Shown: piece after piece, positions 45,675 through 54,090 of the stretch
Layout of the letters: the number at the start of each line of letters is the position of its first letter
How positions within the stretch are numbered: the first letter of the stretch is position 1
DNA from: Streptomyces halstedii
GTDB taxonomy: Bacteria; Actinomycetota; Actinomycetes; Streptomycetales; Streptomycetaceae
Length of the DNA: 64,000 bases
Reading direction: 5' to 3'
Assembly: GCA_000720535.1 (NCBI GenBank)
Contig: JOAZ01000022.1
Span: forward strand, 1-64,000
The notes under the pieces: model-generated
The model's database searches: none
Told to the model about the DNA's origin: nothing
The model's input: only the letters and a program-made list of their open reading frames with translations
Translations under genes and position numbers: made by a program

Positions 45675-46259
45675 ATGTCGGTCAACCTGACCAAGGGCCA
45701 GCAGATCAGCCTGAGCAAGTCCGACGGCAGCACGCTGAGTTCCGTACGCATGGGGCTCGGCTGGAAGGCCGTCCAGCGCAAGGGGTTCTTCGCGAAGCTG
45801 GCGGGCACCCGGGAGATCGACCTGGACGCGGCCGCCCTGCTGTTCGCCGGTGGGCAGCTGGCCGACGTGGTCTTCTTCCAGCACCTGACCAGTGACGACG
45901 GATCCGTACGGCACCTGGGGGACAACCTCACCGGTGGCGACGGGGCCGGCGGCGACGACGAGGTCGTCCTCGTGGACCTCGGGCGCGTCCCGGGCCATGT
46001 CGACCAGATCGTCTTCACGGTCAACTCCTTCACCGGGCAGACCTTCGCCGAGGTGGAGGACGCGTTCTGCCGTCTGGTCGACGAGAACACCGGCCAGGAA
46101 CTCGCCCGTTACACCCTCAGCGGTGGCGGCACGTACACCGCCCAGATCATGGCCAAGCTGTACCGGACGGGCTCTGGCTGGCAGTTGAAGGCCATCGGTG
46201 AGCCCGCCGCGGGCCGGACGTTCCAGGACCTGCTGCCCGCCGTCGCCGCGCACCTGTGA
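45675..46259 (+). CDS. TerD-family protein 2
   Basis: 194 residues from ATG 45675. Same fold as the upstream gene: VNLTKGQQISLSKSDGSTLS, MGLGWKAV, then an insertion (QRKGFFAKLAGTR) before the acidic EIDLDAAALLF strand, HLTSDDGSVRHLGDNLTGGD and DDEVVLVDLGRVP. The GLGWDxR dipeptide acid is replaced by GLGWKAV, so one calcium ligand may be missing. The 134-base gap to terD 1 may carry its own promoter. Confidence 0.93.
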   Translation: MSVNLTKGQQISLSKSDGSTLSSVRMGLGWKAVQRKGFFAKLAGTREIDLDAAALLFAGGQLADVVFFQHLTSDDGSVRHLGDNLTGGDGAGGDDEVVLVDLGRVPGHVDQIVFTVNSFTGQTFAEVEDAFCRLVDENTGQELARYTLSGGGTYTAQIMAKLYRTGSGWQLKAIGEPAAGRTFQDLLPAVAAHL

Positions 46260-46293
46260 GTCGGGCGGCGGCTCGGGCGGGCCGGTGGCCGGG

Positions 46294-46560
46294 TCAGTTG
46301 CGCGAGTTGCCGAACAGCAGCCGGTAGCCGATGAGGAGGACCAGGGAGCCGCCGACCGCCGCACCCCAGGTGTAGAGGTCGAAGAACTGGTTCTCCACCG
46401 GGCGGTCCAGGAACCGGGCCGACAGCCAGCCGCCGACGAACGCGCCCGCGATGCCGATGAGGGTGGTACCGAACAGCCCGCCCGGGTCGCGGCCGGGCAG
46501 CAGGATCTTGGCGATGGCTCCGGCGAGCAGGCCGAGGATGATCCAGCCGATGATGCCCAC
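46294..46560 (-). CDS. GlsB/YeaQ/YmgE-family small membrane protein
   Basis: 88 residues from GTG 46560, with GGAGG 9 bases upstream. Three hydrophobic segments: GIIGWIILGLLAGAIAKILL, GLFGTTLIGIAGAFVGGWL and AAVGGSLVLLIGYRLLF. The GRDPGG loop between the first two is the family signature. These transglycosylase-associated-type proteins are stress-induced envelope proteins of unclear function. A 17-bp perfect palindrome and a TTGCGCAA site lie directly upstream. Confidence 0.93.
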   Translation of the reverse strand: MGIIGWIILGLLAGAIAKILLPGRDPGGLFGTTLIGIAGAFVGGWLSARFLDRPVENQFFDLYTWGAAVGGSLVLLIGYRLLFGNSRN

Positions 46561-46582
46561 GTCGTTGTCCTCCAGTCGGGTC

Positions 46583-46617
46583 GTGCCGGTGGGTGTCCGA
46601 CGGACACCCACCGGCAC
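46583..46617. promoter_or_regulatory. Perfect 17-bp-arm palindrome upstream of the GlsB-type gene
   Basis: GTGCCGGTGGGTGTCCG (46583-46599) and CGGACACCCACCGGCAC (46601-46617) around a single A. It is 22 bases upstream of the GTG start, so it is in the leader or core promoter. Too near the gene start for a terminator of that gene; could be an operator, an RNA hairpin, or a terminator for leftward readthrough. Confidence 0.7.
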
Positions 46618-46627
46618 GTAGTTGCTT

Positions 46628-46639
46628 GATTGCGCAATC
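46628..46639. promoter_or_regulatory. TTGCGCAA palindrome, copy 1
   Basis: GATTGCGCAATC, a perfect 12-base palindrome in the region between the divergent GlsB-type and ArsR genes. Similar cores lie at 51718-51725 and 52752-52759. Confidence 0.5.
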
Positions 46640-46860
46640 CTATGAACAGTTCGAAGGTCTGACGAGCCTCCTCCGGGGATCGGGTCCGATCGGTGACGAG
46701 GTGCCGAAGTCCGTCACGGGCTCGTCACCGGCCCGTCACCCGGCGCGGGCCGCGCGGCGGAGCCGCCCCGCCTCCCGGTAGCGGGCGCGGCACGTCCGGA
46801 CGCCTACACTGGGTCGGCGCGTGTGCGGCAGTTGTGATGCGGGCGGGACGGGAGAGGACC

Positions 46861-47223
46861 TTGGCGGAGAACGTCGCTGGCTTCGGGGATCCGTCCGCCG
46901 AGGTGCTGGCGGACGCGGCCGCCGCGTTCGGCCTGCTCGCCTCCTCGGCCCGGCTGCACATCATGTGGGCGCTGTCGCAGGGCGAGAGCGACGTCACGCA
47001 CCTCGCCGACCGCGTCGGCGGCGCGCTGCCCGCGGTCAGCCAGCACCTGGCGAAACTGAAGCTCGCCGGACTCGTACGCTCCCGCCGTGAGGGCCGCCGC
47101 CAGGTCTACTACGTCGACGACCCCGACATCGTGACCGTGGTCCGGGTCATGGTCGGGCAGCTGACCGTGCGCTCCCACCAGGCCCACGCGGCGGTGACCA
47201 GGCTGCCCGGAACCGGTGGCTGA
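46861..47223 (+). CDS. ArsR/SmtB-family regulator
   Basis: 120 residues from TTG 46861, preceded by GGGAGAGG; an in-frame ATG at 46837 without a ribosome site is the alternative. Winged helix: SSARLHIMWALSQGESDVTH, GALPAVSQHLAKLKLAGLVR, SRREGRRQVYYVDDPDIVTV. No cysteine occurs, so the ELCVCDL-type arsenic site and CmtR-type sites are absent. A C-terminal HQAH could bind metal at an alpha-5 site. It overlaps the P-type ATPase gene by 8 bases and probably controls it. Confidence 0.88.
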   Translation: MAENVAGFGDPSAEVLADAAAAFGLLASSARLHIMWALSQGESDVTHLADRVGGALPAVSQHLAKLKLAGLVRSRREGRRQVYYVDDPDIVTVVRVMVGQLTVRSHQAHAAVTRLPGTGG

Positions 47224-49888
47224 GACCACCGAGGCCTCGGGCAGGGCCGCCGGGGCACCCGCCCCCGCGGCCGTACCCGGACCGGGACACGGCCGGGACG
47301 CTGCCGGGGCCCCCGGCCGGGGGCCCACGGCGCCGACCGTGCTGGAGGTGCTGCGCCGGCTGGACAGCGGCCCGCGCGGCCTGACGGAACCGGAGGCCGA
47401 GGAGCGGCTGGCCCGGTCGGGCGGCAACACGGTCCCGGGCCGGCGCCCGGCCTCCTGGCCGCGCCTGTTCGTCCGCAGCCTGCGGGACCCGTTCACGGCC
47501 GTACTGGGATGCCTCGGGCTGGTCTCGGCCCTCGTCCTCGCCTGGGGCGCCGCCTCGGTGATCCTCCTGCTGGTCGCGGTGAGCTGCGTCCTGCGCGCGT
47601 CCGGGGAGCACCGCGCCGACCGGTCCATGGCCGGACTGCGCGAGCTGGTCGCCACCACGGCCACCGTGCTGCGGCGCGGGGGCGAGGAGGAGGCGGCCGC
47701 GGCCCGCGAGATACCCGTGGACGACCTGGTACCGGGCGACGTCGTCCGCCTCGGGCCCGGCGAGCTGGTCCCGGCGGACGTACGGCTGCTGCGGTCGAGC
47801 GGGCTCACCGTGCACCAGGCCGCGCTGACGGGGGAGTCCGCACCCGTCGCGAAGTACGCCGAGGACACCCCCGGCAGGACCGGCGGCGGGGTGTTCGAGC
47901 AGCCGCAGCTGTGCTTCCAGGGCAGCAGCGTCGCCTCCGGAAGCGCCACCGCGGTCGTCATCGCGACCGGCGCGTACACCCGGTTCGCCGCCGCTCAGGA
48001 CCGGCACCCGGGGGCCAGGGAGGCGAGCGCCTTCGACCGGTCCGTCCACGGGATCTCGTGGACCCTGATCCGGTTCATGCTGCTCACCCCGCCCCTCGTG
48101 CTGATGGCCAACGCGGCGCTGCGCGGGCGGGGCCTGGAGACACTGCCGTTCGCCGTGGCGGTGGCGGTCGGGCTGACGCCGGAGATGCTGCCGGTGCTCG
48201 TCACCACCTGCCTGGCCCGGGGAGCCTCGCTGCTGGCCCGTACCCACGGGGTGATCGTCAAGCGGCTGCCGGCGCTGCACGACGTCGGCGCGGTGGACGT
48301 GCTGTGCCTGGACAAGACCGGCACCCTCACCCAGGACCGTCCGGTCGTCGACCGCGCCATCGGGGCGGACGGCCGGGACGACCCGGACGTGCTGCGCTGG
48401 GCCGCCGTCAACGCCTGGTGGACCTTGCAGCTCGCCGACCTGCCGGTGCCGGACGCCCTGGACGAGGCGATCCTGGACGCGGCCGACGAGGACGCGCTCA
48501 CGGCGTACGACGGGACGGCGGCCGTCCCCTTCGACCCGCTCCGCCGCCTCGCCACCGCCGTCGTCCGCACCCCCGGCCGTCTCGGCCGGCACACCCTGGT
48601 CGTCAAGGGGGACGTCGAGGCGGTGCTCGGCCGCTGCGTCCTCACCGAGGACGCGCGCGAACGGCTGCGCGGCCTCGCCGCCGAACAGGCCGAAAGCGGC
48701 GTACGCGTACTGGCGGTCGCCACCGCGGAACGCCGCGCACGCACCCGCGCCTACACGGCGGCCGACGAACGCGGCCTCACCTTCCACGGCCTGGTCACCC
48801 TCCGGGACGCGCTCACCCCCACCGCCGCCGACGCGCTCGTCGTCCTCACCGGGCAGGGCGTCACGGTCAAGATCCTCACCGGCGACCACCCCGGCACCGC
48901 CGCCCGCGCCTGCCGCGACCTCGGCATCCCCGTCGCCGACGACGCGGTGCTCACCGCCGACCGGATCGACGGGCTCACCGACGCCGAACTCTCCGAGCTG
49001 GCCCGCCGTACGACGGTCTTCGCCCGCTGCACCCCCGAACACAAGGCCAGGGTCACCCTGGCCCTGCGGACCGCCGGGCACACCGTGGGATTCCTCGGTG
49101 ACGGCGTCAACGACCTGCCCGCCCTGAGCTCAGCCGACGTCGGTATCGCCCCGCGCGAGGCCGCCGACGTGGCCCGCGAGGGCGCCGACGTGGTGCTCGC
49201 GGAGAAGGACCTCACGGCCATCGCCCACGCGATCAGCGCGGGCCGGCACGCGAGCGGCAACATCGCCACGTATCTGCGCGTCACCCTCTCCTCGAACCTC
49301 GGCAACGTCATCGCGATGCTCTCCGCGGGCCTGCTGCTGCCGTTCCTGCCGATGCTGCCGGCCCAGGTGCTCGCGCAGAACCTCTGCTTCGACGCCGCCC
49401 AGCTCGCCTTCGTCCACGACCGCCCGCACCCCTCGGAGCTGCGGCGGCCGACCGTGCTGCGCCCGCGCGAACTCCTGCGGTTCATCACCGGGTTCGGCCT
49501 GCTCAACGCCGTGGCCGACCTCGCGACCTTCGGCGTCCTCGCGCTGGCCCTGTACGGCCCGGGAACCGGCGACGACGAGGCGGCGTTCCACTCCGGCTGG
49601 TTCACCGAGAACCTGCTCACCCAGGCCCTGGTGATGGTGATCCTGCGCATCGGCCGACGCGGGGCGGAGGGGCGCCGACCGGGACCGGTCGCGTGGGCCG
49701 CGGTGGCACTGGCCGCCATCGGACTGCTGCTGCCACCGTCACCGCTCGGCCCGCTGCTGGGCCTGACCACACTGCCGGGGATGTACTACCCGCAGCTCGC
49801 CGCGGTCCTGGGGTTGTACGCCGCCGGCCTCCTGGCGGCACGGGCGCGGTACGAGCGACGGCACGCGGGGGACGCGGACGGAGGGTGA
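47216..49888 (+). CDS. mgtA: Magnesium-importing P-type ATPase, MgtA type
   Basis: 890 residues from GTG 47216. P-type blocks: LTGES in the actuator domain, phospho-acceptor D366 in DKTGTLTQ, KILTGDHPGTA, and GDGVNDLPAL. The membrane segment VGLTPEMLPVLVTTCLARGA is the P3B (MgtA/MgtB) signature, and QNLCFDAAQLAF near the end corresponds to the MgtA M8 region. It lacks N-terminal heavy-metal CxxC motifs. Translational coupling to the Cys-free ArsR regulator is unusual for MgtA and suggests a specific metal signal. Confidence 0.92.
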   Translation: MAETTEASGRAAGAPAPAAVPGPGHGRDAAGAPGRGPTAPTVLEVLRRLDSGPRGLTEPEAEERLARSGGNTVPGRRPASWPRLFVRSLRDPFTAVLGCLGLVSALVLAWGAASVILLLVAVSCVLRASGEHRADRSMAGLRELVATTATVLRRGGEEEAAAAREIPVDDLVPGDVVRLGPGELVPADVRLLRSSGLTVHQAALTGESAPVAKYAEDTPGRTGGGVFEQPQLCFQGSSVASGSATAVVIATGAYTRFAAAQDRHPGAREASAFDRSVHGISWTLIRFMLLTPPLVLMANAALRGRGLETLPFAVAVAVGLTPEMLPVLVTTCLARGASLLARTHGVIVKRLPALHDVGAVDVLCLDKTGTLTQDRPVVDRAIGADGRDDPDVLRWAAVNAWWTLQLADLPVPDALDEAILDAADEDALTAYDGTAAVPFDPLRRLATAVVRTPGRLGRHTLVVKGDVEAVLGRCVLTEDARERLRGLAAEQAESGVRVLAVATAERRARTRAYTAADERGLTFHGLVTLRDALTPTAADALVVLTGQGVTVKILTGDHPGTAARACRDLGIPVADDAVLTADRIDGLTDAELSELARRTTVFARCTPEHKARVTLALRTAGHTVGFLGDGVNDLPALSSADVGIAPREAADVAREGADVVLAEKDLTAIAHAISAGRHASGNIATYLRVTLSSNLGNVIAMLSAGLLLPFLPMLPAQVLAQNLCFDAAQLAFVHDRPHPSELRRPTVLRPRELLRFITGFGLLNAVADLATFGVLALALYGPGTGDDEAAFHSGWFTENLLTQALVMVILRIGRRGAEGRRPGPVAWAAVALAAIGLLLPPSPLGPLLGLTTLPGMYYPQLAAVLGLYAAGLLAARARYERRHAGDADGG

Positions 49889-50039
49889 GGGGGGTGCGGT
49901 TCGGGCGGCGGTACGCGGGGACGCGGACGGGCTGTGACGGGGTGCGCGGTTCGGGCGGCGGCACGCCGAGCACGCGGACGGACGGTGAGGGGGGTGCGCC
50001 CCTGGGGCCCGACCGGACGGAGGGCACGTCCGGCGGCCG

Positions 50040-51650
50040 TCAGCCGCCGGTTCCGTACGAGAGGTCCGCGCACAGGTCGTCGTCGCCCGAACGGGCGTCG
50101 TCCGCCACCGAGCTGGGTGCGTCGGTCTCCGTACCGGTGCCGGATGCCGCCGGGGAGTCACCGGCGGTGTAGGACGCCCCCACGACCACGTTGATCGCGG
50201 ATCCGCCGATGGGCTCCAGCTGTGCGCCGGGGAACAGCCCGGCGACCGTCTCGGCCCGGCTCCGCAGCCCCGTGCCGTACTGGACGACCGTGGTGCTGTG
50301 CTCCCGGCTGCCGGCGTTGCCGGTGCCGGTGACCGTGAAACCGTGGCCGGTGAGGGCGGCGGCGGCCTCGGCGGCCAGCCCCTCGACGGTGGTCCCGTTG
50401 TAGACGGCCACGTCGATGCCGTCCCCGTCGACCCCGCTCCCGTCGCTCCCGGCGGCCCCCGGGGAGGCCGACGCCTCCGAGGGCTTCCCGTTCCCCCCGC
50501 TGGCGTCCTTGCCGTCGATGGTGCGGTCGGCCTTCAGCGCGGCCCACAGACCGGAGGCGTCCGGCTCGGCGAGCGCGACGCGCGAACCCTGGTAGCGCCA
50601 GGGGACGGTGACGAACTTGGTGTCGTGCAGGTCGATGTCCTTCAACGACATGCCGAAGGCGATCAGTTTGTCCGCCGTGCCCAGACCGGGGTCGACGGTC
50701 ATGGACTGGGTGGCCGCGGTGGCCAGCGGCAGCAGCTTGGTCGGGGTGAGGCCGTCGCTCTTGATCTTCTTGAGGAGGCTCGACACGAAGGCCTGCTGGC
50801 GTTTGATCCGCCCTATGTCGGAGCCGTCGCCGATGCCGTGCCGGATACGGACGTAGTCCAGGGCCTTCTGCCCGGAGACGTCCTGCTCGCCCTTCTCGAA
50901 GATCAGGTCGCCCTTGGTCGCGCGGTTGGGGTTGAGGTCGCCTTGGTAGATGTCCTGGGGGAGGCACACCCGCACGCCGCCGACGACGTCCGTCAGCGCC
51001 GCGAAACCCTTGAAGTCGACCACGAGCGTGTGATCGACCCGGAGTCCGGTGAGTTCCTCCACGGTGTTCTGGGTGCAGGCCGGGTTCCCCGATTCGGTCT
51101 GCCCGACCGAGAAGGCCGCGTTGAACATGGTGTCGGACTGAGCTTCGGTCCAGGTGCCGTCGGGCAGCAGGCACGGCGGGATGGTGACCAGGGTGTCGCG
51201 CGGTATGGACACCGCGATCGCGTGCTTGTGGTCGGCGTAGACATGGAGCAGGAACGCCGTGTCGGCGCGGCCGATGTCGTCCTTGCTGCCACCGCCGAGC
51301 GCGCTGTTGCCCTCGGTGCGCGCGTCGGAGCCGATGACCAGGACGTTCGCACCCTTGGACGCGCCGGACTCGGGCCGGTTCTTGGACAGTCCTTCGCCGT
51401 CGAAGGTGGCGATGTCGCCGTTCAGCTTCAGATAGACCCACCCCAGGCCGGCCGTAGCGAGCACCGCGAGGGCCAGGGCGGCCATCAGGACGGTACGCAG
51501 CGGGCCGCGCTTACGGCGCCGTGCCGCGCGGCCACCGTGCCGCTTGCCACGTGGCCTGCCCCGCGTACGGCCCGGAGCCCTGTCGTGCCCGGGCGGCTCC
51601 TCGCGACGCCGCCGACGGGAGGGCGTGGCCTGATCGCTGGTGGTGGTCAT
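50040..51650 (-). CDS. LytR-CpsA-Psr (LCP) family protein with LytR_C domain
   Basis: 536 residues from ATG 51650. A basic cytosolic tail (Arg/Lys-rich, about 1-50), one membrane helix (VLMAALALAVLATAGLGWVY), then the LCP domain: NVLVIGSDAR, DTAFLLHVYADHKHAIAVSI, PRDTLVTIPPC, and the arginine-rich DYVRIRHGIGDGSDIGRIKR. A C-terminal LytR_C domain (DVAVYNGTTVEGLAAEAAAA, VVQYGTG) follows. LCP enzymes transfer glycopolymers from lipid carriers to peptidoglycan. Divergent from tatA. Confidence 0.94.
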   Translation of the reverse strand: MTTTSDQATPSRRRRREEPPGHDRAPGRTRGRPRGKRHGGRAARRRKRGPLRTVLMAALALAVLATAGLGWVYLKLNGDIATFDGEGLSKNRPESGASKGANVLVIGSDARTEGNSALGGGSKDDIGRADTAFLLHVYADHKHAIAVSIPRDTLVTIPPCLLPDGTWTEAQSDTMFNAAFSVGQTESGNPACTQNTVEELTGLRVDHTLVVDFKGFAALTDVVGGVRVCLPQDIYQGDLNPNRATKGDLIFEKGEQDVSGQKALDYVRIRHGIGDGSDIGRIKRQQAFVSSLLKKIKSDGLTPTKLLPLATAATQSMTVDPGLGTADKLIAFGMSLKDIDLHDTKFVTVPWRYQGSRVALAEPDASGLWAALKADRTIDGKDASGGNGKPSEASASPGAAGSDGSGVDGDGIDVAVYNGTTVEGLAAEAAAALTGHGFTVTGTGNAGSREHSTTVVQYGTGLRSRAETVAGLFPGAQLEPIGGSAINVVVGASYTAGDSPAASGTGTETDAPSSVADDARSGDDDLCADLSYGTGG

Positions 51651-51717
51651 CCCTGCACCCTCATCCGTCCGACTCATACGGAGTGGACGACTGACCCACC
51701 CCCCCATGGTTGTACAG

Positions 51718-51725
51718 TTGCGCAA
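51718..51725. promoter_or_regulatory. TTGCGCAA palindrome, copy 2
   Basis: In AGTTGCGCAATG, midway between the divergent LCP and tatA starts (about 68 and 74 bases from each). It is within an A/T-rich stretch that probably contains both promoters. Confidence 0.5.
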
Positions 51726-51798
51726 TGTAGCAATGATGTCAGACGGTGCGCACCGCCCGGTGGGCACCGAGGGTCGGCGAAGAGGAGAGGTGGGCGGG

Positions 51799-52095
51799 AT
51801 GATCCGCAACGGACTGGAGCCCTGGCACCTGCTGGTCGTGGCGATCGTGATCATCGTGCTGTTCGGGTCGAAGAAGCTGCCCGAGGCCGCCCGGGGGCTG
51901 GGCAAGTCGATGCGCATCCTCAAGAGCGAGGCCGAGGCCATGAAGAAGGACGGCACGACCGCACGGCCCTCCGGGGGCCCGGCCGAGGACGCGGCGAGCG
52001 CGACCGCCACCGAGCACACGCCGTACACCGCCCGGACCGTCCCCGGCGAGACGGCGCAGGCGCGTCCCGCCACGGAGAACGACCCGACACGCTGA
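51799..52095 (+). CDS. tatA: Twin-arginine translocase subunit TatA
   Basis: 98 residues from ATG 51799, preceded by GAGGAGAGG. A short N-tail, a membrane helix (EPWHLLVVAIVIIVLFGSKK), the FGSKKLPEAARGLGKSM hinge and amphipathic helix, and an unstructured polar tail, all typical of TatA/TatE. No tatC or tatB is adjacent, so it may be an additional TatA paralogue. Confidence 0.93.
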   Translation: MIRNGLEPWHLLVVAIVIIVLFGSKKLPEAARGLGKSMRILKSEAEAMKKDGTTARPSGGPAEDAASATATEHTPYTARTVPGETAQARPATENDPTR

Positions 52096-52501
52096 ACCCT
52101 CGACCGCCGGGGTGCGCCTGACGTGGGCGCACCCGCCGGAGGTTCCGTACGCACCGGGTCCGCCGAGGCATGCGGGGGCTGATGCGTGCGGGGGCGGCGT
52201 CACACCCCAAGGTGGAGGCGCGCCGGAGGCACCTTGCGCGGCACCCGGGGCGTAGCCCGTCGCCGGTGTCACGACGTGGTCACCTCTGCCGGGCAGCGCG
52301 GCCGCGTCCCCGCCGGAGACCGTCGTACGCCCGTGACCGTCGTGCGTCCATGACGGTCGTGCGTCCATGACGGTCGTGCGTCCATGGCCACCGCGCCCCG
52401 GGGGCCACCGTGCCCCACCCACCGCGCAGCGGGGGCCACCGCACCCCGGGGCCGGCACGCGCCGGGGGGTTCAGTTCGACGCGTGCCGGGGTCCGTGCGC
52501 G
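52096..52501. other. Non-coding region with 17-bp triplicate repeat
   Basis: 406 bases. Three tandem copies of GTCGTGCGTCCATGACG lie at 52339-52389 (the third ends GCC). A GC-rich remainder without recognisable genes covers the rest; open frames through it are compositional. Confidence 0.6.
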
Positions 52502-52735
52502 TCAGGGGCTCGCGACATCGAACCCGTATCGCAGCGGTTCGCTGGTCACGGCGTAGTCGCGGCGGTAGACGTACACCTCGTCCACGCGCACGCCGTTCGG
52601 TGCGGCTTCCACCTGGCAGGGGTATGTCACCTGGATCACCTGCGGCCGGTCGGCGACCTCCATCCGTAGTCCGTCCGCAGGCCCTCCGTCGAGCACTGCG
52701 GTTTCCTGTCCCGTCGTCGCGTCAGCGGTCTCCAT
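52502..52735 (-). CDS. Small hypothetical protein (DUF5988-like)
   Basis: 77 residues from ATG 52735. Pattern: ETAVLDGGPADGLRMEV, then RPQVIQVTYPCQV, then VDEVYVYRRDY and a Phe-containing tail, a small all-beta protein. It resembles the short DUF5988 proteins of Streptomyces, but the match is from memory. There is no ribosome site; the promoter-like A/T-rich stretch (TTTAAACTG) and a GTTGCGCAAC palindrome lie 6-25 bases upstream, so the mRNA may be leaderless. Confidence 0.62.
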   Translation of the reverse strand: METADATTGQETAVLDGGPADGLRMEVADRPQVIQVTYPCQVEAAPNGVRVDEVYVYRRDYAVTSEPLRYGFDVASP

Positions 52736-53043
52736 GCAAACAGTTTAAAGGTTGCGCAACTAACGGGAACAGGTGTCGGGAATCCCGTCCATCACGCGGA
52801 GCCCTCCGCACCCTGCCCGTCACGCCCGTCACACCCCCAGCGCCGGGCGCGCACCGGGCCCGCCGAGCGGCAGCCGAACCCGCCCCCCGGACGAGGCGTG
52901 GCCGGATACGGCGACCGACGTCCCGGGGCGTTCTACAGTGCTGTAGAAGTCTCTCCTGAAGGGTGACCAGATCGCCCGACGAGCCCGCCTCCCGGCAGCA
53001 TCGACCGGGAGGGGGTGGCGCGAGAAGGAGACAGGGCAGCACG
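52736..53043. promoter_or_regulatory. Divergent regulatory region with TTGCGCAA copy 3 and a second BlaI box
   Basis: 308 bases between the small hypothetical gene and the ion-channel gene. GTTGCGCAAC (52751-52760) is close to the small gene. TTCTACAGTGCTGTAGAA (52931-52948) is a perfect 18-base palindrome about 95 bases upstream of the channel ATG. The rest is GC-rich without features. Confidence 0.72.
52931..52948. promoter_or_regulatory. BlaI-box upstream of the ion-channel gene
   Basis: TTCTACAGTGCTGTAGAA matches the blaI-terD box (TTCTACAGTGTTGTAGAT) at 16 of 18 positions. This predicts that the BlaI repressor encoded at 44472-44855 also regulates the channel. Confidence 0.78.
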
Positions 53044-53982
53044 ATGCCGGAGCAGCACGACCGGACGACCGCCGTCGAGTCCCGGTCCGACCGTCTGGAA
53101 CTGGCACGACGTTGCCGCCGCGTCACCGAGGCCAGATGGTTCGCCCTGACCGTCCTCGCCGTGATCCTCCTCAACGCGGCACTGCTGGGCCTGGAGACGT
53201 ACTCCGGACTCGTCGCGGAATGGCACCGCTGGTTACGTCTGGCCGAGCACGCCTGCCTGGCCGTGTTCACCGTCGAGATCCTGCTGCGCCTGGGGGCCCA
53301 CGCCGACCGCCCCCGGAACTTCTGCAAGGACCCGTGGAACCTCTTCGACCTCGCCGTGGTCCTGTGCGCCTTCCTGCCGTTCGTCCGCGAGAACACCACC
53401 GTCCTGCGCCTGCTGCGGCTGGCCCGGGTACTGCGGACTGCCCGCTTCCTGCCGCAGCTGCGGATCGTGCTGGTCGCCGTGGGCCGCAGCCTCCCCGGCA
53501 CCCTGAGCTTCCTGCTGGTCGGCGCGCTCCTGCTCTACGTGTACGCCATGGTCGGCTGGGTCTTCTTCGGCCACCAGGACCCCGAGCACTACGGCTCCAT
53601 CGGCCGCGCGGTCCTCACACTGTTCCTGCTGATGATCCTCGACGGCATCGGAGACGCGATCCACGCCGGCCTGGAGATCTCCCGCTGGAGCCTTCTCTAC
53701 TACGCCTCCTACGTGCTGCTCGCCTCCTTCGTCCTCGTCAACGTCCTCGTCGGCGTCGTCATCACCTCCCTTGAGGAGGCCCGCGAGATGGAAAGGGAGG
53801 AAGAGCCGCCGGAAGTGCCGGACCCGACACCAGTACCTGAAGACCAACGGTTGCTGCTGGAGCGCGTCACAGCGGCCCGCAGAGCCCTGGACGCCCTCGA
53901 ACGCGACCTCACCGCCACAGCCCTCCCGCCCACCACGGACCACCCACGACGCGACCTGGCGGAGGAGGGCGCTCCGTCGTGA
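53044..53982 (+). CDS. Voltage-gated-type six-helix ion channel
   Basis: 312 residues from ATG 53044; an in-frame GTG at 52963 would add 27 unremarkable residues. Helices S1-S3 are followed by an S4-like voltage sensor with arginines every third residue (RLLRLARVLRTARFLPQLR). S5, a pore loop and S6 (SYVLLASFVLVNVLVGVVI) come next, then a charged coiled C-tail (EEAREMEREEE, LLLERVTAARRALDALE). This is the NaChBac-like single-domain form. The filter reads MILDGIGD where bacterial sodium channels have TLESW-type sequences, so selectivity is uncertain. Confidence 0.88.
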   Translation: MPEQHDRTTAVESRSDRLELARRCRRVTEARWFALTVLAVILLNAALLGLETYSGLVAEWHRWLRLAEHACLAVFTVEILLRLGAHADRPRNFCKDPWNLFDLAVVLCAFLPFVRENTTVLRLLRLARVLRTARFLPQLRIVLVAVGRSLPGTLSFLLVGALLLYVYAMVGWVFFGHQDPEHYGSIGRAVLTLFLLMILDGIGDAIHAGLEISRWSLLYYASYVLLASFVLVNVLVGVVITSLEEAREMEREEEPPEVPDPTPVPEDQRLLLERVTAARRALDALERDLTATALPPTTDHPRRDLAEEGAPS

Positions 53983-54090
53983 CCACCTGACGGAAGAACG
54001 GGGCGGGGGTCTCGTCCGGCCGGTCGTCCGAGACCACGGGACGGAGAGCCCCGCCCCCGGAACGGGTGGCCCCACGGGCAGACACACGAA

